Positions 25,817 to 34,424 of a stretch of 64,000 nt of DNA are shown in pieces. The notes beneath the pieces are model-generated. The model made no database searches and was not told where the DNA came from. It saw nothing but the letters and a program-made list of their open reading frames with translations. Source of the stretch: Paenibacillus xylanilyticus (GTDB lineage Bacteria; Bacillota; Bacilli; Paenibacillales; Paenibacillaceae). Within the stretch, counting starts at the first letter, position 1; the number at the start of each line of letters is the position of its first letter. Position numbers and translations under genes: made by a program. The stretch spans positions 62,001-126,000 of the forward strand of contig NZ_JABMCB010000201.1 of NCBI RefSeq assembly GCF_013359935.1. The letters are read 5' to 3'.

Positions 25817-27643
25817 TCAGTTTAGCTGCCCTTGTTGAAGCTGATAATAAAACCCTTTTTGATGCATGAGATCTTCATGATTACCTCGCTCGGCAATCTG
25901 ACCTGAATCGATGACCAGGATCTGATCAGCCTCCCGGATTGTGCTCAGTCTATGGGCGATCACGAAGCTGGTCCGGTCTTTCATCAATGTACGCATCGCC
26001 TCTTGAATTTGCATTTCCGTACGGGTATCAATGCTGCTGGTTGCTTCATCCAAAATAAGAATGGCTGGATCCGCCAGGATGGCCCTGGCGATCGTCAGCA
26101 GTTGCCGCTGCCCTTGGCTAAGGTTGCTTCCGCCCGCAATAATAGGGGTGTCGTAACCTTGGGATAACTTGCGAATGAATGAATGGGCATTGGCCAGCTC
26201 GGCTGCCTGCCTGATCTGCTCATCTGTAGCTTCCGGCTTGCCATAGGCGATATTGTCACGGATGGTCCCCGAGAACAGGTAGGCATCCTGCAGCACGATG
26301 CCCAGCCCGCGCCGAAGGTGGTCCTTTTCCAGTTCCGAGATGTCAGAGCCATCAATGGTAATTCTTCCGCCTGTAATTTCATAGAAGCGGGGGAGTAGGT
26401 TAATGATGGTTGTTTTGCCTGCACCTGTCGGTCCGACGAGGGCGATCATCTCGCCAGGCTGAGCGGTGAAGCTGACATTTTTTAAGATCTCTCTTTCGGA
26501 ACTGTATGCAAAAGACACATTTTCAAAAACTACTTTGCCCTGAATGTGGTTCAATTGTTTTTGCTGTTTCTCGTCATATTCACTCGGTGTATCGATAATC
26601 TGAAACACACGCTCAGCACCAGCAATAGCTGCCTGGATCAGGTTGTACTGGTTCGCCAGATCATTGATCGGCCGCTCAATCTGGCGGGAGTAAGCGAGAA
26701 AACTCACAATCAGTCCAATTGACGTCAGATCGTGGTAAGCCATCCATCCACCTACTGCTGCCAGAATGGCAAATCCAATGTTGTTCATGACGTTCATCGT
26801 AGGTCCGACCAGTCCGGATACGGTTTGAGCCTGCGTACTGGATGTACGCAGTTTTTCATTCAGGTTCATAAAATGCTTATGTGCCTGCTCTTGACGGTTA
26901 TAGGCGGCGACCACCTTTTGTCCGGCAATCGTTTCCTGCGCAAAACCATTCAGCTCCCCGAGCAATTTCTGCTGGGCAGAGAAATGTTTGCGGGTCCTGG
27001 AAGCGATCAGCTTGGTGGCGATCGTGATCAATGGCACGGTCACCAGACTGAGGAGTGTCAGCCGGAGATCCAGCGCAAACATGATTGACAGTGAACCAAC
27101 GAGCAGGATGGCACTGGACATCAATTGCGTGACACTCTGGTTCAGCGTGGTGGAGACGTTATCGACATCATTGGTAGCCCGGCTCATCAGATCTCCGCTT
27201 TGATTTTTGTCAAAAAAGCTGATGGGCAGCTGCTGCAACCTGGAGAACAAAGCCTGACGCAGATCCTTCACCGTCAATTGGGAGACACCGATCATGACAT
27301 AGGACTGCCCCCACATCATAAGCGAACTCAGCACGTATACAGTCAGCAGCTGGAGACAGTCTTTCAAAAGACCATCTGTCACTTTTGGAACGATATGCTC
27401 ATTGACGGCACGCCCAAGAAGGTAGGGCCCTGCCAGATTAAGCAGTGTTCCCAGAGCGGTAAGCGCCAGAGCCACGATAACCCCTTTGCGATGGCGTCCC
27501 ATGTACGACCAGACTCGGAGGATGGCATGCTTGGCATTTTTGGCTCTTACTTTGGGAACGGTTTCCCGGCCTGGCGGTCTTCCAATGGGAGGGACGACAG
27601 GTGGCTGTGTGGAGGAAGTTGCAGGTTTAGCCAAATTGAACAT
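25817..27643 (-). CDS. ABC exporter half, BmrD/LmrD/TM288-like
   Basis: 608 residues: six membrane helices (about 50-350) and a C-terminal ATPase. Walker A GPTGAGKTT and Walker B LILDEATSSID with the catalytic glutamate are intact, but the signature is LSQGQRQL rather than LSGGQ. That change is typical for the subunit of a heterodimeric exporter that carries the active Walker B. Its partner gene upstream overlaps by 17 bases and has the opposite set of changes. The pair should pump drugs or lipids out of the cell. The MarR-type repressor gene heads the unit. Confidence 0.92.
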   Translation of the reverse strand: MFNLAKPATSSTQPPVVPPIGRPPGRETVPKVRAKNAKHAILRVWSYMGRHRKGVIVALALTALGTLLNLAGPYLLGRAVNEHIVPKVTDGLLKDCLQLLTVYVLSSLMMWGQSYVMIGVSQLTVKDLRQALFSRLQQLPISFFDKNQSGDLMSRATNDVDNVSTTLNQSVTQLMSSAILLVGSLSIMFALDLRLTLLSLVTVPLITIATKLIASRTRKHFSAQQKLLGELNGFAQETIAGQKVVAAYNRQEQAHKHFMNLNEKLRTSSTQAQTVSGLVGPTMNVMNNIGFAILAAVGGWMAYHDLTSIGLIVSFLAYSRQIERPINDLANQYNLIQAAIAGAERVFQIIDTPSEYDEKQQKQLNHIQGKVVFENVSFAYSSEREILKNVSFTAQPGEMIALVGPTGAGKTTIINLLPRFYEITGGRITIDGSDISELEKDHLRRGLGIVLQDAYLFSGTIRDNIAYGKPEATDEQIRQAAELANAHSFIRKLSQGYDTPIIAGGSNLSQGQRQLLTIARAILADPAILILDEATSSIDTRTEMQIQEAMRTLMKDRTSFVIAHRLSTIREADQILVIDSGQIAERGNHEDLMHQKGFYYQLQQGQLN

Positions 27644-29420
27644 CCTCCTTCCGCTGTTGTGAATAATAGATGGACTGATAATGTGTGGAGTGGGTCATGA
27701 GCTCGTCATGTGTACCACTTGCAACGATTTTCCCCTCGTCAAGCACATAAATGCAGTCTGCATCCTTCACCGAGGAAATGCGCTGTGCAATCAAAAAAGT
27801 TGTGCTGTCTTTCATCAGGGAATGCAGTGCTCGCTGAATGCTTGCCTCGGTTCGCAGATCAACTGCACTTGTACTGTCATCCAAAATAAGAACCTCCGGT
27901 CGCATGAGCAGGGCACGGGCAATGGAAATACGCTGTTTCTGCCCGCCGGAGAGATTGACTCCCCGTTGTCCCAGCTCCGTGTCATAACCATCTTTCAGGT
28001 TCGTGATAAATTCATCCGCTGCCGCTGCCTGTGCCGCAGCACGAATCTCGGCATCGGTGGCATTTGGTCTGCCGAAACCAATATTATCCCGGATGCTGCC
28101 ACTGAACAGAATGGATTCCTGCAATACGATGGACACCCGGCTGCGAAGCAGCTGAAGATCCCAGTTCCGCACGTTGACTCCGTTTACAAGCACTTCACCC
28201 AACGAGGCATCGTACAGGCGGGGAATCAACTGAACGAGTGATGTTTTGCCTGAACCTGTGGAACCGAGTAACGCCACTTTTTCCCCGGCACGGGCTGTAA
28301 GCGTAATTCCCGTGAGAGCATCTTCGCCATCGTAACGGAAGTAGACATCCCGGAATTCCACCTCACCTGTTCTGTTGGCGGGCATGGAGGCCGGATCAGG
28401 GTGCATCGAATATACCTGATTTGGCAGTGCCTTTTCCCTGTGAGGCTCATGACCGGATTGAATATCCGGCTCCGTATAGAGAACCTCGTTGATCCGCGCG
28501 GCAGATACCTTGGCACGGGAATAACTCATCATCATCATACCGATGGAGGTAAGGGAAGAGAGTACTACGGTTACGTAATTGATAAAAGCAATCAGATCCC
28601 CGGCTGCAATATCGCCCCCTACAACCTGAAAGCCTCCAAACCACAATACGGCCACAATCGTCGCATTCAGCATCAAGCTGAGGACAGGTGCATTCAATGT
28701 AACAATGCGCCAGGCTTTTACGGCTGTTCCCGTATAATCCTCATTGGATTGGTTGAAACGCTTTTTCTCCATACCGGCACGGGCAAAAGCCTTAACGACG
28801 CGCATACCAGCGAGATTTTCCTGGAGAACGGCATTCACTTTATCCAGCTTGTTCTGCACACTGGCAAACAGCGGGTAGGAAGCGGATATGAGGATATACA
28901 AAACAACAAAGAGAACGGGCACGGTCATCATAAGAATCAGGGCCAGCTTGATACTGATCGTGAAGGCCATAATAATACTGCCGATAATCAGCATGGGCGA
29001 ACGGATGAACATCCGCAGAAGCATCTGCACAAATGTCTGCATCTGGGTAATATCACTCGTTAGCCGCGTGATCAGCGACCCTTCCTGGAACGTATCCAGG
29101 TTACGAAAGGAAAAGGTTTGGATATGATCGAACAGTTCCTGACGCAGATCGGTGCCATAGCCAACAGATGCTTTGCTGGAAAAGAGCGTACAGCCTGCAC
29201 CACCAACCCAGCCGATCAGGGCAAATAAAAGCATGAACAGTCCTGTGCGCACAATGTGGGACAGGTCCCCCGCAAGTACACCATCATCTACAATGCTGGA
29301 CATCAGCTTCGGTTGAAGCAGATCCATGGCGACCTCAAGTACCATGAGTAGTGGAGCGAGTATGGCCGCTGTCTTATAGGGGGTCAAAAATCGTTTTAAC
29401 GTCCACAATAGGAAAATCAC
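27627..29420 (-). CDS. ABC exporter half, BmrC/LmrC/TM287-like (degenerate site)
   Basis: 597 residues with six membrane helices and a C-terminal ATPase. Walker A GSTGSGKTS and signature LSGGQKQR are standard, but Walker B reads LILDDSTSAVD, with Asp in place of the catalytic Glu. This is the mark of the degenerate-site subunit in heterodimeric exporters and complements the next gene, whose signature is altered. The two proteins therefore form one asymmetric pump. The gene lies 50 bases after marR. Confidence 0.92.
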   Translation of the reverse strand: MIFLLWTLKRFLTPYKTAAILAPLLMVLEVAMDLLQPKLMSSIVDDGVLAGDLSHIVRTGLFMLLFALIGWVGGAGCTLFSSKASVGYGTDLRQELFDHIQTFSFRNLDTFQEGSLITRLTSDITQMQTFVQMLLRMFIRSPMLIIGSIIMAFTISIKLALILMMTVPVLFVVLYILISASYPLFASVQNKLDKVNAVLQENLAGMRVVKAFARAGMEKKRFNQSNEDYTGTAVKAWRIVTLNAPVLSLMLNATIVAVLWFGGFQVVGGDIAAGDLIAFINYVTVVLSSLTSIGMMMMSYSRAKVSAARINEVLYTEPDIQSGHEPHREKALPNQVYSMHPDPASMPANRTGEVEFRDVYFRYDGEDALTGITLTARAGEKVALLGSTGSGKTSLVQLIPRLYDASLGEVLVNGVNVRNWDLQLLRSRVSIVLQESILFSGSIRDNIGFGRPNATDAEIRAAAQAAAADEFITNLKDGYDTELGQRGVNLSGGQKQRISIARALLMRPEVLILDDSTSAVDLRTEASIQRALHSLMKDSTTFLIAQRISSVKDADCIYVLDEGKIVASGTHDELMTHSTHYQSIYYSQQRKEDVQFG

Positions 29421-29469
29421 CTCATTCAGTTATGACCTGGAATCATGCTGTAAAAAAACCACACATGAC

Positions 29470-29904
29470 TCAGGATTCACGGAGATTCTGAATCATGCGC
29501 TGTGCAAGCGCTGACATCAGTTGTGTCTCTTCTGGTGTAAAACCTTCCTGAGCCTGGAGTTCAAGTGCCTGGAACGCTTCTCTCAAATCTTTGAGCGCTG
29601 CCCGTCCCTGGTCGGTCAAATAGACACGCAGACTACGCAGATCATTCGGATCGGCTTCACGCCTTACATATCCCGCAGTTTCCATGCGTTTGAGCATGAC
29701 TGTAACGGTTGCAGGGGCGCGGCGAAGCTGCTCGGCCAGACTTTTCTGGGTTTGACCATCTTCCCGGTCAAGCTGGAACAGCAGTGGCGGTTGTCCGGGG
29801 TACAGCTCGGGGTGGTTAACAAGCTTCTCATGAACCTTATAACGCTGCAGCTTCACGAGTTCCGATAACTGCGCCAATAGCCGTTCATTTTGGGCTGAAT
29901 TCAT
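29470..29904 (-). CDS. MarR family transcription regulator
   Basis: 144 residues, a winged-helix repressor: a dimerisation helix, the helix-turn-helix around KSLAEQLRRAPATVTVMLKR, and the wing with GYVRREADPNDLRSLRVYLT. First gene of the exporter operon. A palindrome covers its promoter just after the -10 hexamer, so self-repression and drug-induced release of the pump are likely. Confidence 0.9.
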   Translation of the reverse strand: MNSAQNERLLAQLSELVKLQRYKVHEKLVNHPELYPGQPPLLFQLDREDGQTQKSLAEQLRRAPATVTVMLKRMETAGYVRREADPNDLRSLRVYLTDQGRAALKDLREAFQALELQAQEGFTPEETQLMSALAQRMIQNLRES

Positions 29905-29922
29905 AAGCTCTCATCCTTTTAA

Positions 29923-29934
29923 TTAGTCGACTAA
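29923..29934. promoter_or_regulatory. Palindromic operator of the MarR operon
   Basis: TTAGTCGACTAA, a perfect 12-base palindrome, lies over the expected transcription start of the promoter at 29939-29967. Likely MarR binding site. Confidence 0.6.
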
Positions 29935-29938
29935 CTAA

Positions 29939-29967
29939 ATCATAGGTTTTATCTGACATATCGTCAA
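29939..29967 (-). promoter_or_regulatory. SigA promoter of the marR-exporter operon
   Basis: Minus strand TTGACG (29967-29962), 17 bases, TATGAT (29944-29939). Near-consensus. Confidence 0.75.
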
Positions 29968-30051
29968 GAGATTTGTGATATCAAAAACGTGCACTTAACT
30001 GGGTTTGAGAACGCCCCCTAACTCCAAGGGAAGGTTGTATTTGCAATCAGT

Positions 30052-30090
30052 AAAACAGGGCTCCGGATAGGATCCGCAGCCCTGTTTGGA
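30052..30090 (-). terminator. Terminator after the DUF418 gene
   Basis: AAACAGGGCT and AGCCCTGTTT pair around an inner GCGGATCC/GGATAGG-rich loop; on the minus strand a TTTTA run follows. Confidence 0.65.
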
Positions 30091-30134
30091 TAGGAGAACA
30101 TTTTACAAATGGATAGAAGGGGGATAGCTCGATA

Positions 30135-31286
30135 TTACATTGGTTCAGATCGTGACGGATGTTTGGCTGCAGGAGAGATGGAGAGCTTGCGCCAAAGCCA
30201 CTCGACCGGACCCAGCGAAAATTGGCGAAGCCAAACATGTGAGAATAACATCATCAGGATACAGATGCCGGCCCACATAGATAAGACCAGAAGCGAGGAC
30301 GGATGACCACCTAATCCCAGACCCCAACCATAGAAGAGTACGGAAGCCAGAATGTTCTGCAAAATGTAACAGCTCAGCGCCATCTTGCCGATTTCTCCTA
30401 AGCGTTCGAAGAGGCGGGGCAAAGTATTTTTTTCCAACAGGTAAGCAATCAGACCAAGATAGCCCAGCGTAAGGACGGGGGCACTGATGTAACGAACAAA
30501 CAGGTCCATCATTCCTCCGGGGATCAGCAGGAGCAGGTTCAGCGGAATGCCTGCGGCAAGTCCGATGTTCATTAATTTGCGGCGTTTACGTCGTGCAGAA
30601 GGGTGGTCTGAAAATACGCCCGCTCGCATGAGCAGGGCACCAAACAAGAACAGAAATATATTAAGAGGGATAATCGCGATGGATTCCGTTCGGAAGAAAA
30701 CGAAGTTGCTGAGCCGGAACAGGACTTGCTCCCACCACGTTCCCGCTGCATATAGCTGCGTAATTATCTCCATGCCATTAAAGGAAGAACCGGACTCCGA
30801 AAGTGCCAGCAATGCTGTAATTCCGCCCACTCCAATGAAGTGTATACTGCCCATGATCCCCATGATGATCAAAATGAAACGACGGGAACGGTGGATGATG
30901 AAAGACACCATGATGCCTGTAATCGCATAACTCATCAATACGTCATATTCCATCACCAACGTGTAATGCAGCAAACCATCGATGAACAGCAGCACACATG
31001 TCCATATGTAAATGCCAGGCCAGGTGTATCCTTTGCGCAGTGCTTTTTGCCTCTTTAATTCCATGCCAGCTCCGAAGAGAAGTGTAAGCAGGCCGAGAAA
31101 CTTTCCGTTTACCAACAAAAGCATCAGCGTTTGCAATATGCGATCACCTGTGGCCCACCATGGCTGAAGGGGATCTCCAAACATTTTGTTCAAGTTGCCC
31201 AGATAGGCAAAGAGCCAAATATTTGTACCCAGTGTACCGATAATAGCAAATCCCCTGAGAACATCCAGCAACACGATTCTTTTCAT
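30135..31286 (-). CDS. DUF418 family membrane protein (YeiB/YxaH-like)
   Basis: 383 residues with about ten membrane helices. The N-terminal RIVLLDVLRGFAIIGTLGTN matches the start of the DUF418/YeiB family, and the C-terminal third (TLGYLGLIAYLLEKN, LGEIGKMALSCYILQNI) is the DUF418 domain itself. The biochemical role of this family is not settled. GAGGAGG lies before the ATG. It is transcribed away from the ADP-ribose cassette. Confidence 0.85.
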   Translation of the reverse strand: MKRIVLLDVLRGFAIIGTLGTNIWLFAYLGNLNKMFGDPLQPWWATGDRILQTLMLLLVNGKFLGLLTLLFGAGMELKRQKALRKGYTWPGIYIWTCVLLFIDGLLHYTLVMEYDVLMSYAITGIMVSFIIHRSRRFILIIMGIMGSIHFIGVGGITALLALSESGSSFNGMEIITQLYAAGTWWEQVLFRLSNFVFFRTESIAIIPLNIFLFLFGALLMRAGVFSDHPSARRKRRKLMNIGLAAGIPLNLLLLIPGGMMDLFVRYISAPVLTLGYLGLIAYLLEKNTLPRLFERLGEIGKMALSCYILQNILASVLFYGWGLGLGGHPSSLLVLSMWAGICILMMLFSHVWLRQFSLGPVEWLWRKLSISPAAKHPSRSEPM

Positions 31287-31396
31287 TACGGCGTAACCTC
31301 CTCTTTTTATAACACGACTGAATTAAAAACGATATAACACAATTGTATTAAAATAAACAACTGAAAGAATGGCTTTTACATAGAGTATGGGAAATA

Positions 31397-31425
31397 TTGA
31401 CGGAGGAAAAAAGCTGTGTTAAATT
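31397..31425 (+). promoter_or_regulatory. SigA promoter of the ADP-ribose cassette
   Basis: TTGACG (31397-31402), 17 bases, TAAATT (31420-31425). It puts the start point near 31432, just before the tandem palindromes. Confidence 0.6.
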
Positions 31426-31436
31426 CTTATTATCTA

Positions 31437-31464
31437 ATTGTTAATAACAAATTGTTAATAACAG
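31437..31464. promoter_or_regulatory. Tandem palindromic operator before the NrtR-like gene
   Basis: ATTGTTAATAACA occurs twice in direct tandem with a 14-base period (31437-31450 and 31451-31464). The first copy contains the perfect 13-base palindrome TTGTTAATAACAA; the second differs only in its last base. Position just after the start point fits a repressor site, most simply for the regulator encoded 15 bases further on. Confidence 0.65.
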
Positions 31465-31479
31465 AATGGGGTCGTATAT

Positions 31480-32409
31480 ATGGCAAACGAAGGTCATTCT
31501 GGTGGTCGTCCGTCGGAGCATCAGGATCACGTAAATATAAGTGAGCAGCAGTTTCTCGAGACATATGATGCTGGGGATTATGAGCGTCCATCCGTAACGG
31601 TGGATATGCTTGTATTCACCATACGGAGTGAAGCTCAGTCCAATTACCGCAAGCTTGCCGAGCCGGCACTGCAGCTGCTGATGATTCGCCGGGGCGGTCA
31701 TCCCGATCTGGGGAAGTGGGCATTACCGGGCGGATTCGTGTCGATGCAGGAATCACTTGAAGATGCGGCACGCCGTGAACTGGTTACAGAGACCGGGCTG
31801 GATAACATTTATCTGGAACAGTTGTACACGTGGGGGGATGTGCATCGTGATCCTCGTACAAGGGTTATCAGCTGCTCCTATATGGCACTTGTGGATAGCA
31901 GTGAGCTTGAACTGGAAGCTGGAGATGATGCAAGTGAAGCTGGGTGGTTCAGGGTAGATCAGCGATTGGTGGAAGAGAAACGTCATCTTCATGAACACGG
32001 TCGTACGACAGAACGCAGAGTACAGTTGATGTTGTCCAATGGTACAGAGGAGCTATCGGCTGTGATTGAGGTGAAGGAAGCGGTGGAGGGCAGTGTGCGA
32101 AGCAGCAGCATGACAGTAACGGAGGTTGAGGGCATAGCGTTTGACCACGCCAAAATGATTCATTATGCACTGGAACGGTTGCGATCCAAAGTGGAGTATA
32201 CGGATATTGCATTTAATCTGATGCCGGAGACATTTACGTTAACGGCACTGCAGAAAGTATATGAGATTATCAGTGGCAAAAAGCTGCTGGCTGCCGCTTT
32301 CCGGCGCAAAATCGCGGGTTGGGTGATAGAGACCGGAGAGTTTACAGGTCATGCAGGACACCGCCCTTCCCGCTTATACAGGCTAAACCCGGATCGTCTG
32401 ACAACATAG
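31480..32409 (+). CDS. NrtR-like regulator: Nudix domain plus winged helix
   Basis: 309 residues. A Nudix domain fills about 40-170 and a winged-helix domain of NrtR type fills the last 90 residues (AFNLMPETFTLTALQKVYE, then FRRKIAGWVIETGE). The Nudix box GGFVSMQESLEDAARREL continues VTETGL, so one of the two adjacent catalytic glutamates is replaced by Thr; many NrtR proteins bind ADP-ribose without cleaving it. The weak ribosome site and ATG 31480 are the only reasonable start. The three downstream genes all act on ADP-ribose, and tandem palindromes lie before this gene, so it probably represses its own operon in response to ADP-ribose or NAD. Confidence 0.85.
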   Translation: MANEGHSGGRPSEHQDHVNISEQQFLETYDAGDYERPSVTVDMLVFTIRSEAQSNYRKLAEPALQLLMIRRGGHPDLGKWALPGGFVSMQESLEDAARRELVTETGLDNIYLEQLYTWGDVHRDPRTRVISCSYMALVDSSELELEAGDDASEAGWFRVDQRLVEEKRHLHEHGRTTERRVQLMLSNGTEELSAVIEVKEAVEGSVRSSSMTVTEVEGIAFDHAKMIHYALERLRSKVEYTDIAFNLMPETFTLTALQKVYEIISGKKLLAAAFRRKIAGWVIETGEFTGHAGHRPSRLYRLNPDRLTT

Positions 32410-32440
32410 TGGTTTTATAAAAAGGAGGGCACATGAATTC

Positions 32441-32917
32441 ATGGAGAAGTTTACGTTTTTCTGGCGTACCGCGTCACCCTTTTCCCAGTGGCATCCGGCG
32501 GATTTTAGGGTGAATGGAACCCAGTATACCAGCGCGGAACAGTACATGATGCATCAGAAAGCGCTGCTGTTTGGTGACCAGGTCATTGCGGACAAGATTT
32601 TGAAGGCCAGCTCCGCTTCGGTACAAAAAAAGCTTGGCAGACAGGTCGCCGGGTTTGACCAGAAGATATGGGAAGCCGAGTGCAAACGCATTGTTTATGA
32701 GGGCAACGAAGCCAAATTCACACAAAATGAAAACCTGCTCGCAGCATTGCTGGCCACTCGAGGGACGACCCTTGTCGAAGCAAGCCCGGATGATCGAATC
32801 TGGGGTGTTGGGCTGGCAGAGGAAGATTCGCGCATTCGAAACCGAAGAACATGGCGGGGAACGAACTGGTTGGGCGAGATTTTGACCCGTCTGAGAGAAA
32901 ATATAGGAAGTGATTAG
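32441..32917 (+). CDS. NADAR domain protein (YbiA/DUF1768 family)
   Basis: 158 residues, a stand-alone NADAR domain. The family marks are visible: FFWRTASPFSQWHPADF, TSAEQYMMHQKALLFGD, KKLGRQVAGFD, the EAKFTQNENL stretch and SPDDRIWGVGL. NADAR proteins are linked to NAD and ADP-ribose metabolism, and some remove ADP-ribose from guanine in nucleic acid; E. coli YbiA affects riboflavin intermediates and swarming. GGAGGG precedes the ATG by about ten bases. It follows the NrtR-like gene by 31 bases, in one operon with the two macrodomain genes. Confidence 0.88.
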   Translation: MEKFTFFWRTASPFSQWHPADFRVNGTQYTSAEQYMMHQKALLFGDQVIADKILKASSASVQKKLGRQVAGFDQKIWEAECKRIVYEGNEAKFTQNENLLAALLATRGTTLVEASPDDRIWGVGLAEEDSRIRNRRTWRGTNWLGEILTRLRENIGSD

Positions 32918-32918
32918 G

Positions 32919-33827
32919 ATGAATGAAAACAACCAACGAAAAAGTACGAATCAACTGAAAAGCAATAACCAGCGTTCAGGCCGGGCGCGTATCGCTCAGG
33001 AGACACTGGCTATTTTGGAAGAAGGACAATATATCAACGGATATGATCGCAGGGTACCAATCGATGCAGATCTGAAAAAAGCAATCCAGGGTTCGGTTCT
33101 ATACCGTCCCAACGAGCTTCCTGCACTTCGGGAGCAGGTGCATCAATTGAGGCTATCGTCTGAGGCAGCAGCTGTTCAGATCGAAGTTACGGGCGAGACC
33201 ACACTTGCGGCAGCTTCACGTCTCGTAGTGGACGAGGGGAGAACGGATGTCGTTTGTCTTAACTTTGCCTCAGCGAAAAATCCTGGCGGAGGATTCCTGG
33301 GAGGAAGTCAGGCACAGGAGGAGAGTTTGACCCGGGCTACAGGGTTATATCCATGTATCGTACAGATGAATGAAATGTATGACCACAATCGCAAGCTGCG
33401 CACTTGTCTGTACTCCGATTACATGATCTATTCACCGGATGTTCCGGTCATTCGGGATGATGAAGACCGGCTGTTGGATAAGGCCTATGTATCTTCATTC
33501 ATTACGGCCCCAGCGGTTAATGCTGGCGTCGTGAGAGAAAGGGAGGAAGCAAATGAGCAGCAGATCGAAGCGGTTATGAAACAACGAATTCGATCTATTT
33601 TGGACGTGGCTGTGATAAACGGACACCGCGCCCTTGTCCTTGGTGCTTATGGTTGCGGAGTGTTCCGGAATGATCCGGTTGATGTAGCAAAGTATTTTCA
33701 TGATGTTTTGGTACAGGAAAACTTCAGGCATTCATTTGAGCGAATCGTATTTGCCGTATTCGATCGGTCAACTGGACAGAAAACATTTAAGGCATTTCAA
33801 GATCGTCTGCATTTGGCTGGCGAGTGA
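32919..33827 (+). CDS. PARG-like macrodomain protein (TIGR02452/DUF2263 family)
   Basis: 302 residues from ATG 32919, behind AGGAAG; the frame from GTG 32910 is possible but less well placed. After an N-terminal DUF2263 region comes the catalytic stretch NFASAKNPGGGFLGG followed by SQAQEESLTR. The GGG and QEE elements are the signature of bacterial-type poly(ADP-ribose) glycohydrolase, whose second Glu is catalytic. The C-terminal macrodomain core has LVLGAYGCGVFRNDP. It should hydrolyse ADP-ribosyl bonds, probably on protein or nucleic acid. It lies two bases after the NADAR stop. Confidence 0.88.
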   Translation: MNENNQRKSTNQLKSNNQRSGRARIAQETLAILEEGQYINGYDRRVPIDADLKKAIQGSVLYRPNELPALREQVHQLRLSSEAAAVQIEVTGETTLAAASRLVVDEGRTDVVCLNFASAKNPGGGFLGGSQAQEESLTRATGLYPCIVQMNEMYDHNRKLRTCLYSDYMIYSPDVPVIRDDEDRLLDKAYVSSFITAPAVNAGVVREREEANEQQIEAVMKQRIRSILDVAVINGHRALVLGAYGCGVFRNDPVDVAKYFHDVLVQENFRHSFERIVFAVFDRSTGQKTFKAFQDRLHLAGE

Positions 33828-33859
33828 TTAAACTTTTTTTCGGAAAGGAGAGGATTTGG

Positions 33860-34282
33860 ATGCAATTTCGAGAGATACAACAGGATCTGTTTGCGATGGA
33901 TGAAGCCTATACGCTTGCTCACTGCATTTCAGCGGATGCGCGAATGGGTGCGGGGATTGCAGTACAGTTCCGGCAAAGATTCGGATTGGAGGTACTTCAG
34001 GAACAGGCGAAGCAGGAGCCGCTGGAGATCGGCCAGTGTTACGCAGTAGGACGGACATTGAATCTCGTGACCAAGGCGAAGTTTTCAAACAAACCGACCT
34101 ATTCGTCCTTTACCCAAGCTGTGAAATCCATGCGCGACATATGCGTAGAACAAGGAATCGGCAAGCTGGCGATGCCGCAGATTGGCTGCGGGCTCGACAG
34201 ACTGAAGTGGGATAAAGTGAGCGGTATTATTCAGGATACGTTTGCTGATACGGATGTTGAGATTGTTGTTTGTACCATATGA
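33860..34282 (+). CDS. TARG1/DarG-like macrodomain ADP-ribosyl hydrolase
   Basis: 140 residues from ATG 33860, well placed behind GGAGAGG; the frame from GTG 33824 overlaps the previous gene. The protein follows human TARG1: LAHCISADARMGAGIA, LVTKAKFSNKPTY with the catalytic-type Lys72, and MPQIGCGLDRLKWDKV with Asp113. This class removes ADP-ribose from glutamate or from DNA bases, and is the antitoxin fold of DarTG. No DarT toxin gene is present in the window. Last gene of the cassette. Confidence 0.88.
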   Translation: MQFREIQQDLFAMDEAYTLAHCISADARMGAGIAVQFRQRFGLEVLQEQAKQEPLEIGQCYAVGRTLNLVTKAKFSNKPTYSSFTQAVKSMRDICVEQGIGKLAMPQIGCGLDRLKWDKVSGIIQDTFADTDVEIVVCTI

Positions 34283-34318
34283 GCAATGACAGCAGCTTTA
34301 GCATATTTAACATATACA

Positions 34319-34404
34319 GAAAAAAACCTCTGCTTCGAACGGAGGAGAACAGGGCAGTGCTAGTGGCTGCAATGTCTCCAGTTTCGTAAGCGAGGTTTTT
34401 TGTC
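34319..34404. terminator. Complex bidirectional terminator between convergent operons
   Basis: Outer arms AAAAAACCTC and GAGGTTTTTT enclose further pairing (GCTT with AAGC, GGAG with CTCC, GCAG with CTGC). T runs lie on both outer sides, so it can serve the ADP-ribose cassette and the siderophore operon. Confidence 0.7.
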
Positions 34405-34424
34405 ATTTCATCGTGACATGTTCC

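Noticed and set aside
27125..27700. Plus-strand 191-codon frame opposite the exporter genes
   Set aside because: It lies across the join of two well-supported ABC genes on the other strand and resembles no protein.
33860..34282. DarTG toxin-antitoxin pair
   Set aside because: The macrodomain fits TARG1/DarG, but no DarT-like transferase gene adjoins it, so a toxin-antitoxin call is not supported.
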